Source: Gemmatimonadota bacterium (GTDB taxonomy: Bacteria; Latescibacterota; UBA2968; GCA-2709665). Taken from it: a stretch of DNA of 64,000 bases. A program made the position numbers and the translations under genes. The stretch lies in NCBI GenBank assembly GCA_028873695.1, contig JAPPNU010000003.1, positions 22,350 through 86,349 of the forward strand. The letters are read 5' to 3'. Each line of letters opens with the position of its first letter. The first letter of the stretch is position 1. A model generated the notes under the pieces. It was not told the DNA's origin, searched no databases, and worked only from the letters and a program-made list of their open reading frames with translations. Shown in pieces: positions 45,387-53,634 of the stretch.

Positions 45387-45743
45387 TCAATCATCTGATC
45401 TCGTTCCATCTATCCCCTCCGCCCTTCGGCCGACCCTTGACTTCGTTCGCCTGTTCACACACGCCGAGAAACGGAGCTTTATACCGCATGCGGCAGAGAC
45501 TTTCGCGAGGGTATCGAGGCGCGGATTTCTTCGCCCGGAGAGGGCTCGGGATAGGGCCACACGATCCAGATTGGCCTCGCGTGCGAGCGCCGACACGCCA
45601 CCCCGCGCCTCGGCAACGTTTCGAAAGGCCTTCATGAGCAGGCGGGGATCGTCGCCCATTTCCTCTATCGCCGCGTTCAGATAAGCCGCTGCGTCCTCTG
45701 GAGTTTTGAGATAATCACTGGCCTTATGTTCTGTCACCGGCAT
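45387..45743 (-). CDS. HigA/COG3636-type addiction module antidote (orphan)
   Basis: This 118-residue HTH protein follows the putative addiction module antidote pattern: TPEDAAAYLNAAIEEMGDDP, LMKAFRNVAEARGGVSALAREANLD, RVALSRALSGRRNPRLDTLA. Typical members are ~100 residues and follow a RelE/HigB-like toxin gene. No such toxin is visible upstream (45744-45939) or downstream. The last ~20 residues are an unusual basic extension. A perfect palindrome ACTACGTAGT lies 89-98 bp upstream. Confidence 0.82.
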   Translation of the reverse strand: MPVTEHKASDYLKTPEDAAAYLNAAIEEMGDDPRLLMKAFRNVAEARGGVSALAREANLDRVALSRALSGRRNPRLDTLAKVSAACGIKLRFSACVNRRTKSRVGRRAEGIDGTRSDD

Positions 45744-45831
45744 CGCGTTTCTCCCCTTTGGAGGCTTTCCAGCGACTTCGGTCGTTCGTGAGGTCGCGAA
45801 CTCGGTTCTCTTGTAAAATTGTAGCCAATTG

Positions 45832-45841
45832 ACTACGTAGT
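45832..45841. promoter_or_regulatory. Palindrome upstream of the orphan HigA-type antitoxin
   Basis: ACTACGTAGT is a perfect 10-base inverted repeat in an AT-rich region (TTGACTACGTAGTGTC) upstream of the antitoxin gene. It is a plausible operator for the HTH protein, but short palindromes occur by chance. Confidence 0.35.
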
Positions 45842-45873
45842 GTCAAGTATTATTCAGTAGATCAAGAAATCTA

Positions 45874-45915
45874 AACGCGGTGGCACCCGATCAGTGTCGG
45901 TTTGGCCACCGCGTT
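45874..45915. terminator. Hairpin after the type IIG restriction-modification gene
   Basis: AACGCGGTGG (45874-45883) pairs with CCACCGCGTT (45906-45915) across a 22-base loop. It is 25 bp after the minus-strand stop of the restriction enzyme, followed by TAGATTTCTTG, a weak T tract. Confidence 0.45.
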
Positions 45916-45939
45916 GTACACTTCTACATATATGCAGGG

Positions 45940-48900
45940 TCACGAAAACTTACCACGATTCTTCGCGTTCTGTTCAGCCGAGATCGTCACCAGATCCTTC
46001 TCGACATCAGGATAGAGTGTATCGAGCTCTTTCTGTATCTCGATAGTTTTCCCAATGGCTGTAACAATTCTGCAGTAGGTTTGATAGTCGTCCAGCCGTC
46101 GGCCTTTGCGATCCTTCAGCCATTTGTAGCAGACCTGGTAGCCGCCAATACGGTAATGGTAGACGTTCTGGGGAATCGGGCCGAAATAATGCGTCTTGTT
46201 GACATACTTGCGTTCTGAATCGGGGTCATAGTAAAATCCATCTGCTTTCGTTTTGGCCACCGTCGTTTCTCCCTTACCCTCAAAACGGCAGGTCGGTGGG
46301 TCGAGTTCGGACGAAGTAAGTAGATGGAGTTTGGTCAGTCGCGCACCCAGATCGGCAATTTTGGTGAATACCTCACGATCAGTTGTGAAAGGAACGCGCG
46401 GAAACTCCCTTCGCAGAAACTCCGCGTATTTTTCTCGGTATGCAGGCGCATATAGTATGGCGTAGATATAGTGGAAAATGTCCTCAGGCAAAGGTGTTCG
46501 GTCGTGTTTTTGTGCCAGGATCTCGTTCACTTCGCGACTCAGGTTCTGGCGCCGGTCAGACGGAGTGGTAAACAAATAAAGTGGGAAGTTTGCGTTTCCA
46601 CCACGATAGAAAAGATTGAAATCCCCAACTGTTTCGGAACAATAGACCAGATTCCATTCACCATCGCCGACAACCTGCCCCTGACGACCAACACATAAAG
46701 CCAAGTTGTTACCGGGCAGCATATGCGACATTATTCTGCCGGGCCGGGACATAAATCCGTTTGAATGGCCTGTGTAGTAGGTGTACCGTACGTCAAATGG
46801 CCGGTAAAGGATGGGTTTTATCTCTTCCTTTGTTGGCCCAGAACGAAGCAAGTCGTTTTGCGCCGACAACACATCCCAAGCCTGAGAATCTTTGCCCAGT
46901 TCGTAAGCTTCCCGGGCTAACTCTGGGTCCATCCCTGAGAAACAACGGACGGTTCGCCAGACGTCATCAGCTGTAAAGTGTATTGAAAGGCGATCTCGTG
47001 CAGTCACAATGCCCACGTTGTTGACAGGGAAGACCTCCTTAATGGAGATGAAACGTCGGTACGCGGTTTCGAGTACTTCGTCTCGTGGTACGAATAGATA
47101 TAACGGCGATACTGGGAGTACACTTTGCCATTTAGTACCGCCGTGATCATTGGCATTCAGCCAAACATATTTGTTCTGCCGTGTTCCATATCGTTCGTAA
47201 TGATAAATTCGCGCATCACGACCTTCATTGCTTCCTCGTTTCACGAAGAAGGCGACCGACACGCCTTGGCGGATATCAAACACGTTCTGGTCTAGACCCC
47301 CGTGAGGGTCGGTTTCTTTCTTTAGTGAATTGCCGTGCAGGTCGAGTATATAAATGTCGTCGAAGGTGCTCATCAGGCTGCGGCGCATGCCACGAAAGGT
47401 GGGATTATCAAGATAGCTGTGGTTTGTGATCATACTGACAACGCCACGCCCGGCTTGCTCTATCTTCCACTGCGCGAATCGCAGAAACTTGACATAATCA
47501 TCCTGAAGCCATTTAGGCTGTTTCTCTGACAAGGGTTTTCCATCAACCTGCTTGTATTCGTCGATCAATCCTCTTATCCATTTGCCCTGATTGCTGGAAT
47601 GTCCGGAATAGGGCGGATTGCCCAGTATTAGCAAAATCGGTTTCTGGCTCTTGACGTCGTTGGCAAGACGCGATTCGTCGGCCAAGGAAGATAGCCAGGG
47701 CAAACCTGTCTGTTTCAGTTCTTCGAAATCCAGGGTATTTGTGAGATAGAATGGCATGCGTTCGTCGTCAGCGATACGATAGCCAAGTTCCTCCAAGAGG
47801 AAACCCATCTTGAGGTGCCCGACGGCATATGGTGCCATCATCAATTCGAAAGCATAGAAATTCCTCAGAACGTGCTTGCGGATGAAGTCCGCGTTTCCCG
47901 CGCTTCCCCACTTGGCCTCCGACTCTTTAACGGCCTCCTCCGCTGCCCGTGCTACAAAAGTCATGGTGCCGGCAGCAGGATCAAGAAGGGTCACGCCCTC
48001 GGAGGCCAAGCCGTCGGGCATTGTGAACTCCGACTTCAAGAGACTGTGCAATGAACGGACAATGTACCCTACGACCGGCTCTGGCGTATAATAGACTCCC
48101 CGACGGTCACGCTCTTCGGGATTGTATTCAGCGAGGAAAGTCTCGTAGAAATGTACGATCGGGTCGCCGCCCTTGCCTCTTCGGTAGTATTCATCGAGAA
48201 TGCCTGGCGCATCCGCCACAGAGAGGACTTGGGCGATGTCCTCCACGCACCAGGCGATTTGAGCCGGTAGGTTTACCGACGCGATGTATCCGAAAAGTTC
48301 CTGCAAGATACCGATCGTGTGGGGAATGTTGTAGACTGCTGTCTTGCGGTCAAAGCCACTCTCGGTCCGAGTACGGGCCGCAAAGAGTCCGTAGGTTATG
48401 GTCTGAGCGAATAGATCCGCGAAGTCTTCGGGGGTGAGGGAGCCAATAAGGTAGGTCTGAAATGCTTCGAAGAAACCGGACAAATTTTCGCGTTTGTCAT
48501 CCCGATTGAGCTGATCACCGATAACGTCTCGGAGGAGGCGTGTGCGCTTTGCCAATTCGACGGCGAGAGATTCTGCAGTAAACGTCCGAGGCAGCGCGAA
48601 ATCGAGGAATCTATTCAGAAGGTCGCAAAGATCCTCTTCGTTCTCAAGCGGAGGCACGGCGCCCAACCTGTTAAGCGTCAAGGGTCGGCCCACGCAGACG
48701 CTATCTACTATGGGCTTCCCATTTCGGTACAGACGAAACTCCAGAAAGTTCGTAAGGATGAGATTCGGAAACGTCGTAAGATAGCGGCAGAGTTGCTCCG
48801 TTTCTTCAACATGGTTCAGCTGTTTTACGGTCGGTTTCTTCGCCTCGATGTATCCGATCTGGTCTGAGCCATTCCATAGCCGGAAATCCGGGTTGCCGCC

Positions 48901-49074
48901 CTCGGTCCGCTTGGGAAGTGCGGTGACATCAACGTGCGACCGTCCAGTCGCCATGGCGAATTCCTCAAGCATTTGCTTAAGAGCCGGGTAGAAACTCTCC
49001 TCCGTCGCGTCGCCATGGGCCGCAGAGGAGGCGAGATCCGCCAGATACTTCGAAAATATGGCTTTGGGGGTCAT
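45940..49074 (-). CDS. Type IIG restriction enzyme/adenine methyltransferase (type ISP-like C-terminus)
   Basis: One 1044-residue polypeptide carries both activities. Residues 62-80 hold a PD-(D/E)xK nuclease (D63 in NPDFRLW, E77-A-K79 in YIEAKKP). Residues 365-370 are SAM motif I (LDPAAGT), and 486-489 are motif IV NPPY of an N6-adenine methyltransferase. The C-terminal ~300 residues (YHYRIGGYQVCYKWLKDRKG) match the target-recognition part of type ISP enzymes. No helicase domain is present, which separates it from true type ISP. It would methylate and cut DNA at an unknown asymmetric site. A remnant tail of a second copy lies at 44734. Confidence 0.88.
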   Translation of the reverse strand: MTPKAIFSKYLADLASSAAHGDATEESFYPALKQMLEEFAMATGRSHVDVTALPKRTEGGNPDFRLWNGSDQIGYIEAKKPTVKQLNHVEETEQLCRYLTTFPNLILTNFLEFRLYRNGKPIVDSVCVGRPLTLNRLGAVPPLENEEDLCDLLNRFLDFALPRTFTAESLAVELAKRTRLLRDVIGDQLNRDDKRENLSGFFEAFQTYLIGSLTPEDFADLFAQTITYGLFAARTRTESGFDRKTAVYNIPHTIGILQELFGYIASVNLPAQIAWCVEDIAQVLSVADAPGILDEYYRRGKGGDPIVHFYETFLAEYNPEERDRRGVYYTPEPVVGYIVRSLHSLLKSEFTMPDGLASEGVTLLDPAAGTMTFVARAAEEAVKESEAKWGSAGNADFIRKHVLRNFYAFELMMAPYAVGHLKMGFLLEELGYRIADDERMPFYLTNTLDFEELKQTGLPWLSSLADESRLANDVKSQKPILLILGNPPYSGHSSNQGKWIRGLIDEYKQVDGKPLSEKQPKWLQDDYVKFLRFAQWKIEQAGRGVVSMITNHSYLDNPTFRGMRRSLMSTFDDIYILDLHGNSLKKETDPHGGLDQNVFDIRQGVSVAFFVKRGSNEGRDARIYHYERYGTRQNKYVWLNANDHGGTKWQSVLPVSPLYLFVPRDEVLETAYRRFISIKEVFPVNNVGIVTARDRLSIHFTADDVWRTVRCFSGMDPELAREAYELGKDSQAWDVLSAQNDLLRSGPTKEEIKPILYRPFDVRYTYYTGHSNGFMSRPGRIMSHMLPGNNLALCVGRQGQVVGDGEWNLVYCSETVGDFNLFYRGGNANFPLYLFTTPSDRRQNLSREVNEILAQKHDRTPLPEDIFHYIYAILYAPAYREKYAEFLRREFPRVPFTTDREVFTKIADLGARLTKLHLLTSSELDPPTCRFEGKGETTVAKTKADGFYYDPDSERKYVNKTHYFGPIPQNVYHYRIGGYQVCYKWLKDRKGRRLDDYQTYCRIVTAIGKTIEIQKELDTLYPDVEKDLVTISAEQNAKNRGKFS

Positions 49075-49154
49075 TGGAATGTCCCTGTCGCAAACAGCCT
49101 TTCAGTAGATTTACGTCGGCTATAGTGATCCATATCAACGAATTGTTACGACTT

Positions 49155-49943
49155 TTACGTCGGGCACTTAGACAGATCATGCGCGAAGCAATATTTCGAA
49201 CTATTGCAAATTGACTGTGCGTTTATTCTCGCGAGTTCAGCGTCCTCTATTTCTTTATCCTCACAGTCGGCGTGCAGACAAATATGCGGAGCGACCGGTA
49301 ATATTAAGCGCTTACACGAATTATCGGGTACCAAAAACTCGCCCCTTTTACTCCTCAATATTCCCCAGAAGGAACAGCACATCCGCCTACGTACCTGCCA
49401 AAATTCCCGTTGGACTCTAATGCCGGTTAAGGATCTACCACTGATCGTCAGATCTGGAGCAATTGGGGTAATACCCGTTTTCTCCAAGATTTCCTGGTCA
49501 TCCTGCGTAAGTTCAACTTCGACGCCAATCGCAGATTCAATCCGTTGATCTTCTATCGGCTGTCGACTCCATAACCACCGAATATTCCACAACGCATACA
49601 TATCGGAAATCTTCGTATAGTCAGCGTTACTTAGCTTCGAAACAGTTCCTTCAGATATGCAGTTAGCCAATTCTTGATATACATCCTCAACGTCTTTCAT
49701 AAATCCAGATTCCGCTCGCTGGTCCCATGACCTGCGTGCACAAAAAAGTGGAGCGTCTGGTTTGACTCGGAAAGATCTCGCGTCCTTTAACCACAGCACA
49801 TCCACTGTTCCGTCCGATCGGCCAAAACGTGCAATTGAACGTCTTGGGTAACAGTGTTGCATGACCGTAAGCTGGTGTGGATTACCCTTTTGAGTTCTCT
49901 CGTATTTCACAACCTCTACCTCTTCTCGGATTGGAACCGCCAA
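49155..49943 (-). CDS. Conserved protein of unknown function upstream of the restriction-modification gene
   Basis: The 262-residue product contains KGNPHQLTVMQHCYPRRSIARF, WLKDARSFRVKPDAPLFCARR and RSWDQRAESGFMKDVEDVYQ, a pattern shared by uncharacterised accessory proteins with DUF4238-like N-termini. The C-terminus has several Cys and His (ICLHADCEDKE, CNSSKYCFAHDLSKC) that could bind zinc. The start is uncertain: TTG 49943, or ATG 49862 (MQHCYPR). It lies 80 bp upstream of the restriction enzyme on the same strand. Function is not recognised. Confidence 0.6.
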   Translation of the reverse strand: MAVPIREEVEVVKYERTQKGNPHQLTVMQHCYPRRSIARFGRSDGTVDVLWLKDARSFRVKPDAPLFCARRSWDQRAESGFMKDVEDVYQELANCISEGTVSKLSNADYTKISDMYALWNIRWLWSRQPIEDQRIESAIGVEVELTQDDQEILEKTGITPIAPDLTISGRSLTGIRVQREFWQVRRRMCCSFWGILRSKRGEFLVPDNSCKRLILPVAPHICLHADCEDKEIEDAELARINAQSICNSSKYCFAHDLSKCPT

Positions 49944-50136
49944 TTTGTTGTGACTTCATAAGAAACTATAATCATCTCACAGGCGATGTCAAGAAAAAGG
50001 CCGGATTCACGTCTGAATCCAGCCCCTTGCGGTTGCAACAACAATACATACTGATATAATATGGCTTACTCAGGCTCGTCGTGGAGTCGATGAATTCGGT
50101 GATAGTGAAGTGAGGTGTGTCGCCCGCCGACAGTTG

Positions 50137-50361
50137 TCATTTTGTACGGAAATTATCGAGGCGGCTCGTGGGGGGCGTCTCGGTAGACTCAGTCTCGACA
50201 ATCGGTTCACCGTCCTCAAGAAGCATCTCGATCACTTCTGTCAGATTCGTGTTCAATTCATCCAATGTCTCGCCCTGAGAATGGGCGCCGGCAAAGCCGG
50301 GCACGTAACCGACATACAACCTGGTATCCCTACAGTGCTCCACGACAGCCGTAAAACGCAT
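50137..50361 (-). CDS. HicB-like antitoxin (orphan)
   Basis: The 74-residue product begins MRFTAVVEHCRDTRLYVGYV and contains the HicB core PGFAGAHSQGETLDELNTNL followed by EVIEMLLEDGEP. A longer upstream frame has no similarity. HicB normally pairs with the mRNA interferase HicA. No HicA-like gene (GSH-type dsRBD fold) is visible on either side. The C-terminal DNA-binding domain of longer HicB proteins is missing. Confidence 0.75.
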   Translation of the reverse strand: MRFTAVVEHCRDTRLYVGYVPGFAGAHSQGETLDELNTNLTEVIEMLLEDGEPIVETESTETPPTSRLDNFRTK

Positions 50362-50680
50362 TTTTCGCCTCGCCTGAAACTGAAGTCTTACCGAAAAATT
50401 GCTGGACGAAACCATAGGTGCAGTTTTTTTCTGCCTGATTGCGGTATGGTCTTGAGATCCCCCCACCGCATCAGCCGTCGCCGGCCCCGTCGACAGGCTC
50501 AGGGCAGCGCCTTCGACAACACTTCGACAAGCTCTCAGAAACCGCAAGCTCACGGGACCGGCTCGGCTTCTGCGACTCCCCCTCAAGGGGGGAGTGATTG
50601 GACGGTCAAATGTACTCGCGCGTTCACTTCTATCGATTTGGTTGCGGTTGATCTGCATGATGCTGCGAAGGGGAATTTTC
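50362..50680. other. Intergenic region with a small repeat and a hairpin
   Basis: Two related units, GTCGACAGGCTCAGGGCAGC and TTCGACAAGCTCTCAG, lie at about 50487-50538, resembling a common short dispersed repeat type. ACTCCCCC/GGGGGAGT (50575-50582 and 50588-50595) forms an 8 bp hairpin after the stop of the matrixin gene. No gene was found. Confidence 0.4.
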
Positions 50681-53224
50681 CTACCCTCCCGCCGCCATCC
50701 CAAAGACCGCGGCGAAGAGGATGAAGTCCGCGAAGCTGATCTGTTCATCGCCGTTCAGGTCCAGGCTCGCGTCGAAATTCGGATCGCCCGGGCTTGTGCC
50801 GAAGCCGCTGGCGAAAAGTAGGAAATCCCCAAATCCGACGTTGCCGTCCCGGTCGAAATCTGCGCGTCTCGGATCGATAGCCGGCGCATCTTCGTAGACC
50901 GGCCGCCCCCGAACGGCGATCCCCCGGGGCCCGTCTTCCAGCGTGAGCGTCTTGCGAATGAATCCCGATGCCGCATCGATGAACAGCAGTTCGTTCGAGT
51001 CCTGGTTGGCCGCGTAGACGGTCTTGCCGTCGGCGGACACGGCGACGTCGCGCGTTTCCCGCCCGCGTGCGGCCCACTTCAGGATGACACGATTCAGATC
51101 GGTATTGATAACCAGCACCTGCGCATTGGTCCGGTCCGTGGCATACAGGCGTTTTCCGTCAGGCGAGAGGGCAAGCCGGAATACGCTCGCGGACGGCTGG
51201 TCGATCCTGCCGATTACCTCTCTCGTTTCGGTATCGATGACCGAAACGCCGGCCCCGTCGCCGCTGCGTCCGAACCTGGAAACGTAGAGGCGGTCGCCGG
51301 ACGGGGAAAGCAGCAGTGACCGCGGCGATACCGGCACGTCGATCCGGTGGGACACCTGCCCGGCTTCGATATCCACCACCATCACCTGATTCCCGTCGAT
51401 ATCCGCCGCGTACAACCACTTTTCATCGGGCCCCACCGCAATGCCGAACGGGCCGCGGGAACCCTCCCCTTCGCCGGCGACGGGCGTGGAAATGCGCCGC
51501 CGCTCCCGGAGGCTGCCCACGTCCACCACCGATACGGTCTGTTCCGCGGCATTGCTCACGTACACGCGCGATCCGTTCCGGGCCATCGCCAGATCCAGCG
51601 GCTCGCGCCCCACACGGATTACCTGGACTTCATGAGTGGCCGTATCGATCGCCATCAGCTTGTTTTCCGCGCCGTCCGCGTCCGCGCTGTTGTTGGCCAC
51701 GTACACGTACCGTTCATCGGGCGTCAACAACGCGCTCAAGGGGTCGCCGCCCAGCGGTATCCGGACCACTTCACGGTCCAGACCCGTGTCGAACACGGCA
51801 AGCTGCCGCGAACGACGCAGCGCCACGTACACGACCGGATCGCTGGAAAGCGCAAGCACTTCGAACCGGAGCGCAGGCAGTTCCTCGGCGGGATAAACCG
51901 TCTCATTGCCCTGACTGTCCTGCGCCCGGAAGCGGTAGGTAAACACGGTTCCACGTTTCCGCCCGGGAAACTCGGCGGAGTAAAACCGGCCATGTTCCGG
52001 CTGCAACACCAACGTCCGGACGGGCCCGCCGTCGATCCGGTAGTCCGCCTCGACCAGAACAATCGGGTCCTCATCCAGAATGCGAACGTGAAGTCGATAC
52101 GGCCCTGCCGGGCTCGGCGTGTTGTTCGGCAGAACGGTCGGCTGAACGTCCGGAAACCCGGGAAGGGCCGTTCCCAGTGTAAAGTCGACTTCCGCCACGC
52201 TCCTGCCCGCGGCAACGCGAACCACGTCCGCAACGTCCCGAATCGCCCGGTTGTCGTAATACTCTTCCGGGAAGCCGGTTTCGAACTCGCTGTAAATGCC
52301 GCTGAAATTCCGCGTGGTAACCGATCCGCCGACCGGTTCGATGCCCACGTGGTATTCTCCGGGCGGAAGGCCCTTGATTTCATACGCCCCGTCTCCGCCG
52401 ATCCCCCGGTTTTCACCTGCCGTTCCTGACAGAACGCCGGCCGCGAACTCACCGGTCTCCGCGCGGTATGCCACCACGTGCACGCCAAACGCCCCGGCGC
52501 CGTCACGGTGGGTCACCCGTCCGGAGATTGCGCCGGTGGACGTAATCGCTTCGGTCGAAGGATACAACGCCGCAACCCCCGCGCGGTCGTCCGTCGTCAG
52601 CGTTCGTTCCTCTCCAAAGTAAAAGGGATACATGGACGGGCGAACGGATCGATCTCCCGCCAGAGGCGAATGCGCAAGGCCCAGCAGGTGGCCGATCTCG
52701 TGGACCAGCACGTCCTGCATGTCCACCAGTCCGCCCTCCTGATCGGGATTTCCCGCCGAATAGGAATAGTCTCGACCGTTGAAGACGATGTCCACGTCGG
52801 TAATATGCCCCTGAACGTCCCAATTCATCCGCGCGAACGCAATCACCCCACCTCCGCCGCGTTCGGGGAAATTACTGGCGCTCCGGTCAAAGGCAATGAC
52901 GTTCTTCCCGTCGGTGGTTGACACTTCCAGGTTGCCGACACCGCGGTATGTGAACGCCGCGGATGAAATGGGAACCTCCTGCCAGGCAGCGAAACTGTCG
53001 TCTACCAGGCGTCTAACATGCCTGTCCAGGAATGGAAACTGATCGATCTTGAGCCAGAATTCGATCGCGCGCGCCTTTCCCGCCGACCATCGCACCGTGA
53101 CAATCTGGCCCTGCCTGTTCCGGTGCATCTGAAACACGTAGGAAAACGAAGGGGCTGCCAGAAAGCAGCCTACCGTCAAGGACACGACAAGCCAGACGAA
53201 CCATCGGCGGGGTCTGTCTTTCAT
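50681..53224 (-). CDS. Secreted matrixin-type metalloprotease with beta-propeller and dockerin-like tail
   Basis: The start is likely ATG 53224 (MKDRPRRWFVWLVVSLTVGC). An ATG 12 bp upstream is also possible. An N-terminal signal segment precedes a matrixin domain with the zinc motif HEIGHLLGLAHS near residue 180 and a downstream Met (SMYPF). A carboxypeptidase-regulatory-like domain follows (GRVTHRDGAGAFGVHVVAYR), then a YVTN-type propeller (PDERYVYVANNSADADGAEN and similar repeats). The end is a pair of dockerin-like Ca-binding repeats (ADFDRDGNVGFGDFLLFASG and DLNGDEQISFADFILFAAV). It is predicted to be secreted and possibly tethered by the tail. Confidence 0.85.
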   Translation of the reverse strand: MKDRPRRWFVWLVVSLTVGCFLAAPSFSYVFQMHRNRQGQIVTVRWSAGKARAIEFWLKIDQFPFLDRHVRRLVDDSFAAWQEVPISSAAFTYRGVGNLEVSTTDGKNVIAFDRSASNFPERGGGGVIAFARMNWDVQGHITDVDIVFNGRDYSYSAGNPDQEGGLVDMQDVLVHEIGHLLGLAHSPLAGDRSVRPSMYPFYFGEERTLTTDDRAGVAALYPSTEAITSTGAISGRVTHRDGAGAFGVHVVAYRAETGEFAAGVLSGTAGENRGIGGDGAYEIKGLPPGEYHVGIEPVGGSVTTRNFSGIYSEFETGFPEEYYDNRAIRDVADVVRVAAGRSVAEVDFTLGTALPGFPDVQPTVLPNNTPSPAGPYRLHVRILDEDPIVLVEADYRIDGGPVRTLVLQPEHGRFYSAEFPGRKRGTVFTYRFRAQDSQGNETVYPAEELPALRFEVLALSSDPVVYVALRRSRQLAVFDTGLDREVVRIPLGGDPLSALLTPDERYVYVANNSADADGAENKLMAIDTATHEVQVIRVGREPLDLAMARNGSRVYVSNAAEQTVSVVDVGSLRERRRISTPVAGEGEGSRGPFGIAVGPDEKWLYAADIDGNQVMVVDIEAGQVSHRIDVPVSPRSLLLSPSGDRLYVSRFGRSGDGAGVSVIDTETREVIGRIDQPSASVFRLALSPDGKRLYATDRTNAQVLVINTDLNRVILKWAARGRETRDVAVSADGKTVYAANQDSNELLFIDAASGFIRKTLTLEDGPRGIAVRGRPVYEDAPAIDPRRADFDRDGNVGFGDFLLFASGFGTSPGDPNFDASLDLNGDEQISFADFILFAAVFGMAAGG

Positions 53225-53239
53225 GTTGTGGCTCACGAC

Positions 53240-53632
53240 TCAGTCCTGTTGTATCAACACGGGTTCGGGCGTCTCCTGATCCACGTACCACACCTCGTAC
53301 CGGCCGTCTCCGTCCAGGTCCGCCCGCGCTTCCGCAACGAACGTCGATCCTTCCACCGTTACCCGGTACCGGAACCTGCCGGGCACGTCGTTAAGCTTGA
53401 GGATCTCACCGTTTTTTTCACTGTCTACGGGGAGATAAGTTCCATATTCCTTCAGGTGCGCACGCTCCAGCCCGTAGATCAATTCGAGGTGCATTCGCGC
53501 GCGCGCACGTTCGCTCTCATCCGGGGACCGCGCCGTAAGCCGGACAATCATCAAGGCACAGAACAGGGCCAGCAACAGGACGGGCGCCAGATGTTTGCCG
53601 ATGGAACGACCGCGCCCGGATGCGTCAGGCAC
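53240..53632 (-). CDS. Pilin-like or pseudopilin-like exported protein
   Basis: The start is placed at GTG 53632, 2 bp after the stop of the upstream gene. The ~130-residue product has one N-terminal membrane segment (HLAPVLLLALFCALMIVRLT), a helix (RARMHLELIYGLERAHLKEY) and a soluble domain containing ADLDGDGRYEVWYVDQETPEP. The helix plus YGTYLP and D-rich strand pattern resembles type IV pilin-like or type II secretion pseudopilins, but no prepilin cleavage site was found. It lies just upstream of the matrixin gene in the same operon. Confidence 0.55.
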   Translation of the reverse strand: MPDASGRGRSIGKHLAPVLLLALFCALMIVRLTARSPDESERARARMHLELIYGLERAHLKEYGTYLPVDSEKNGEILKLNDVPGRFRYRVTVEGSTFVAEARADLDGDGRYEVWYVDQETPEPVLIQQD

Positions 53633-53634
53633 CG

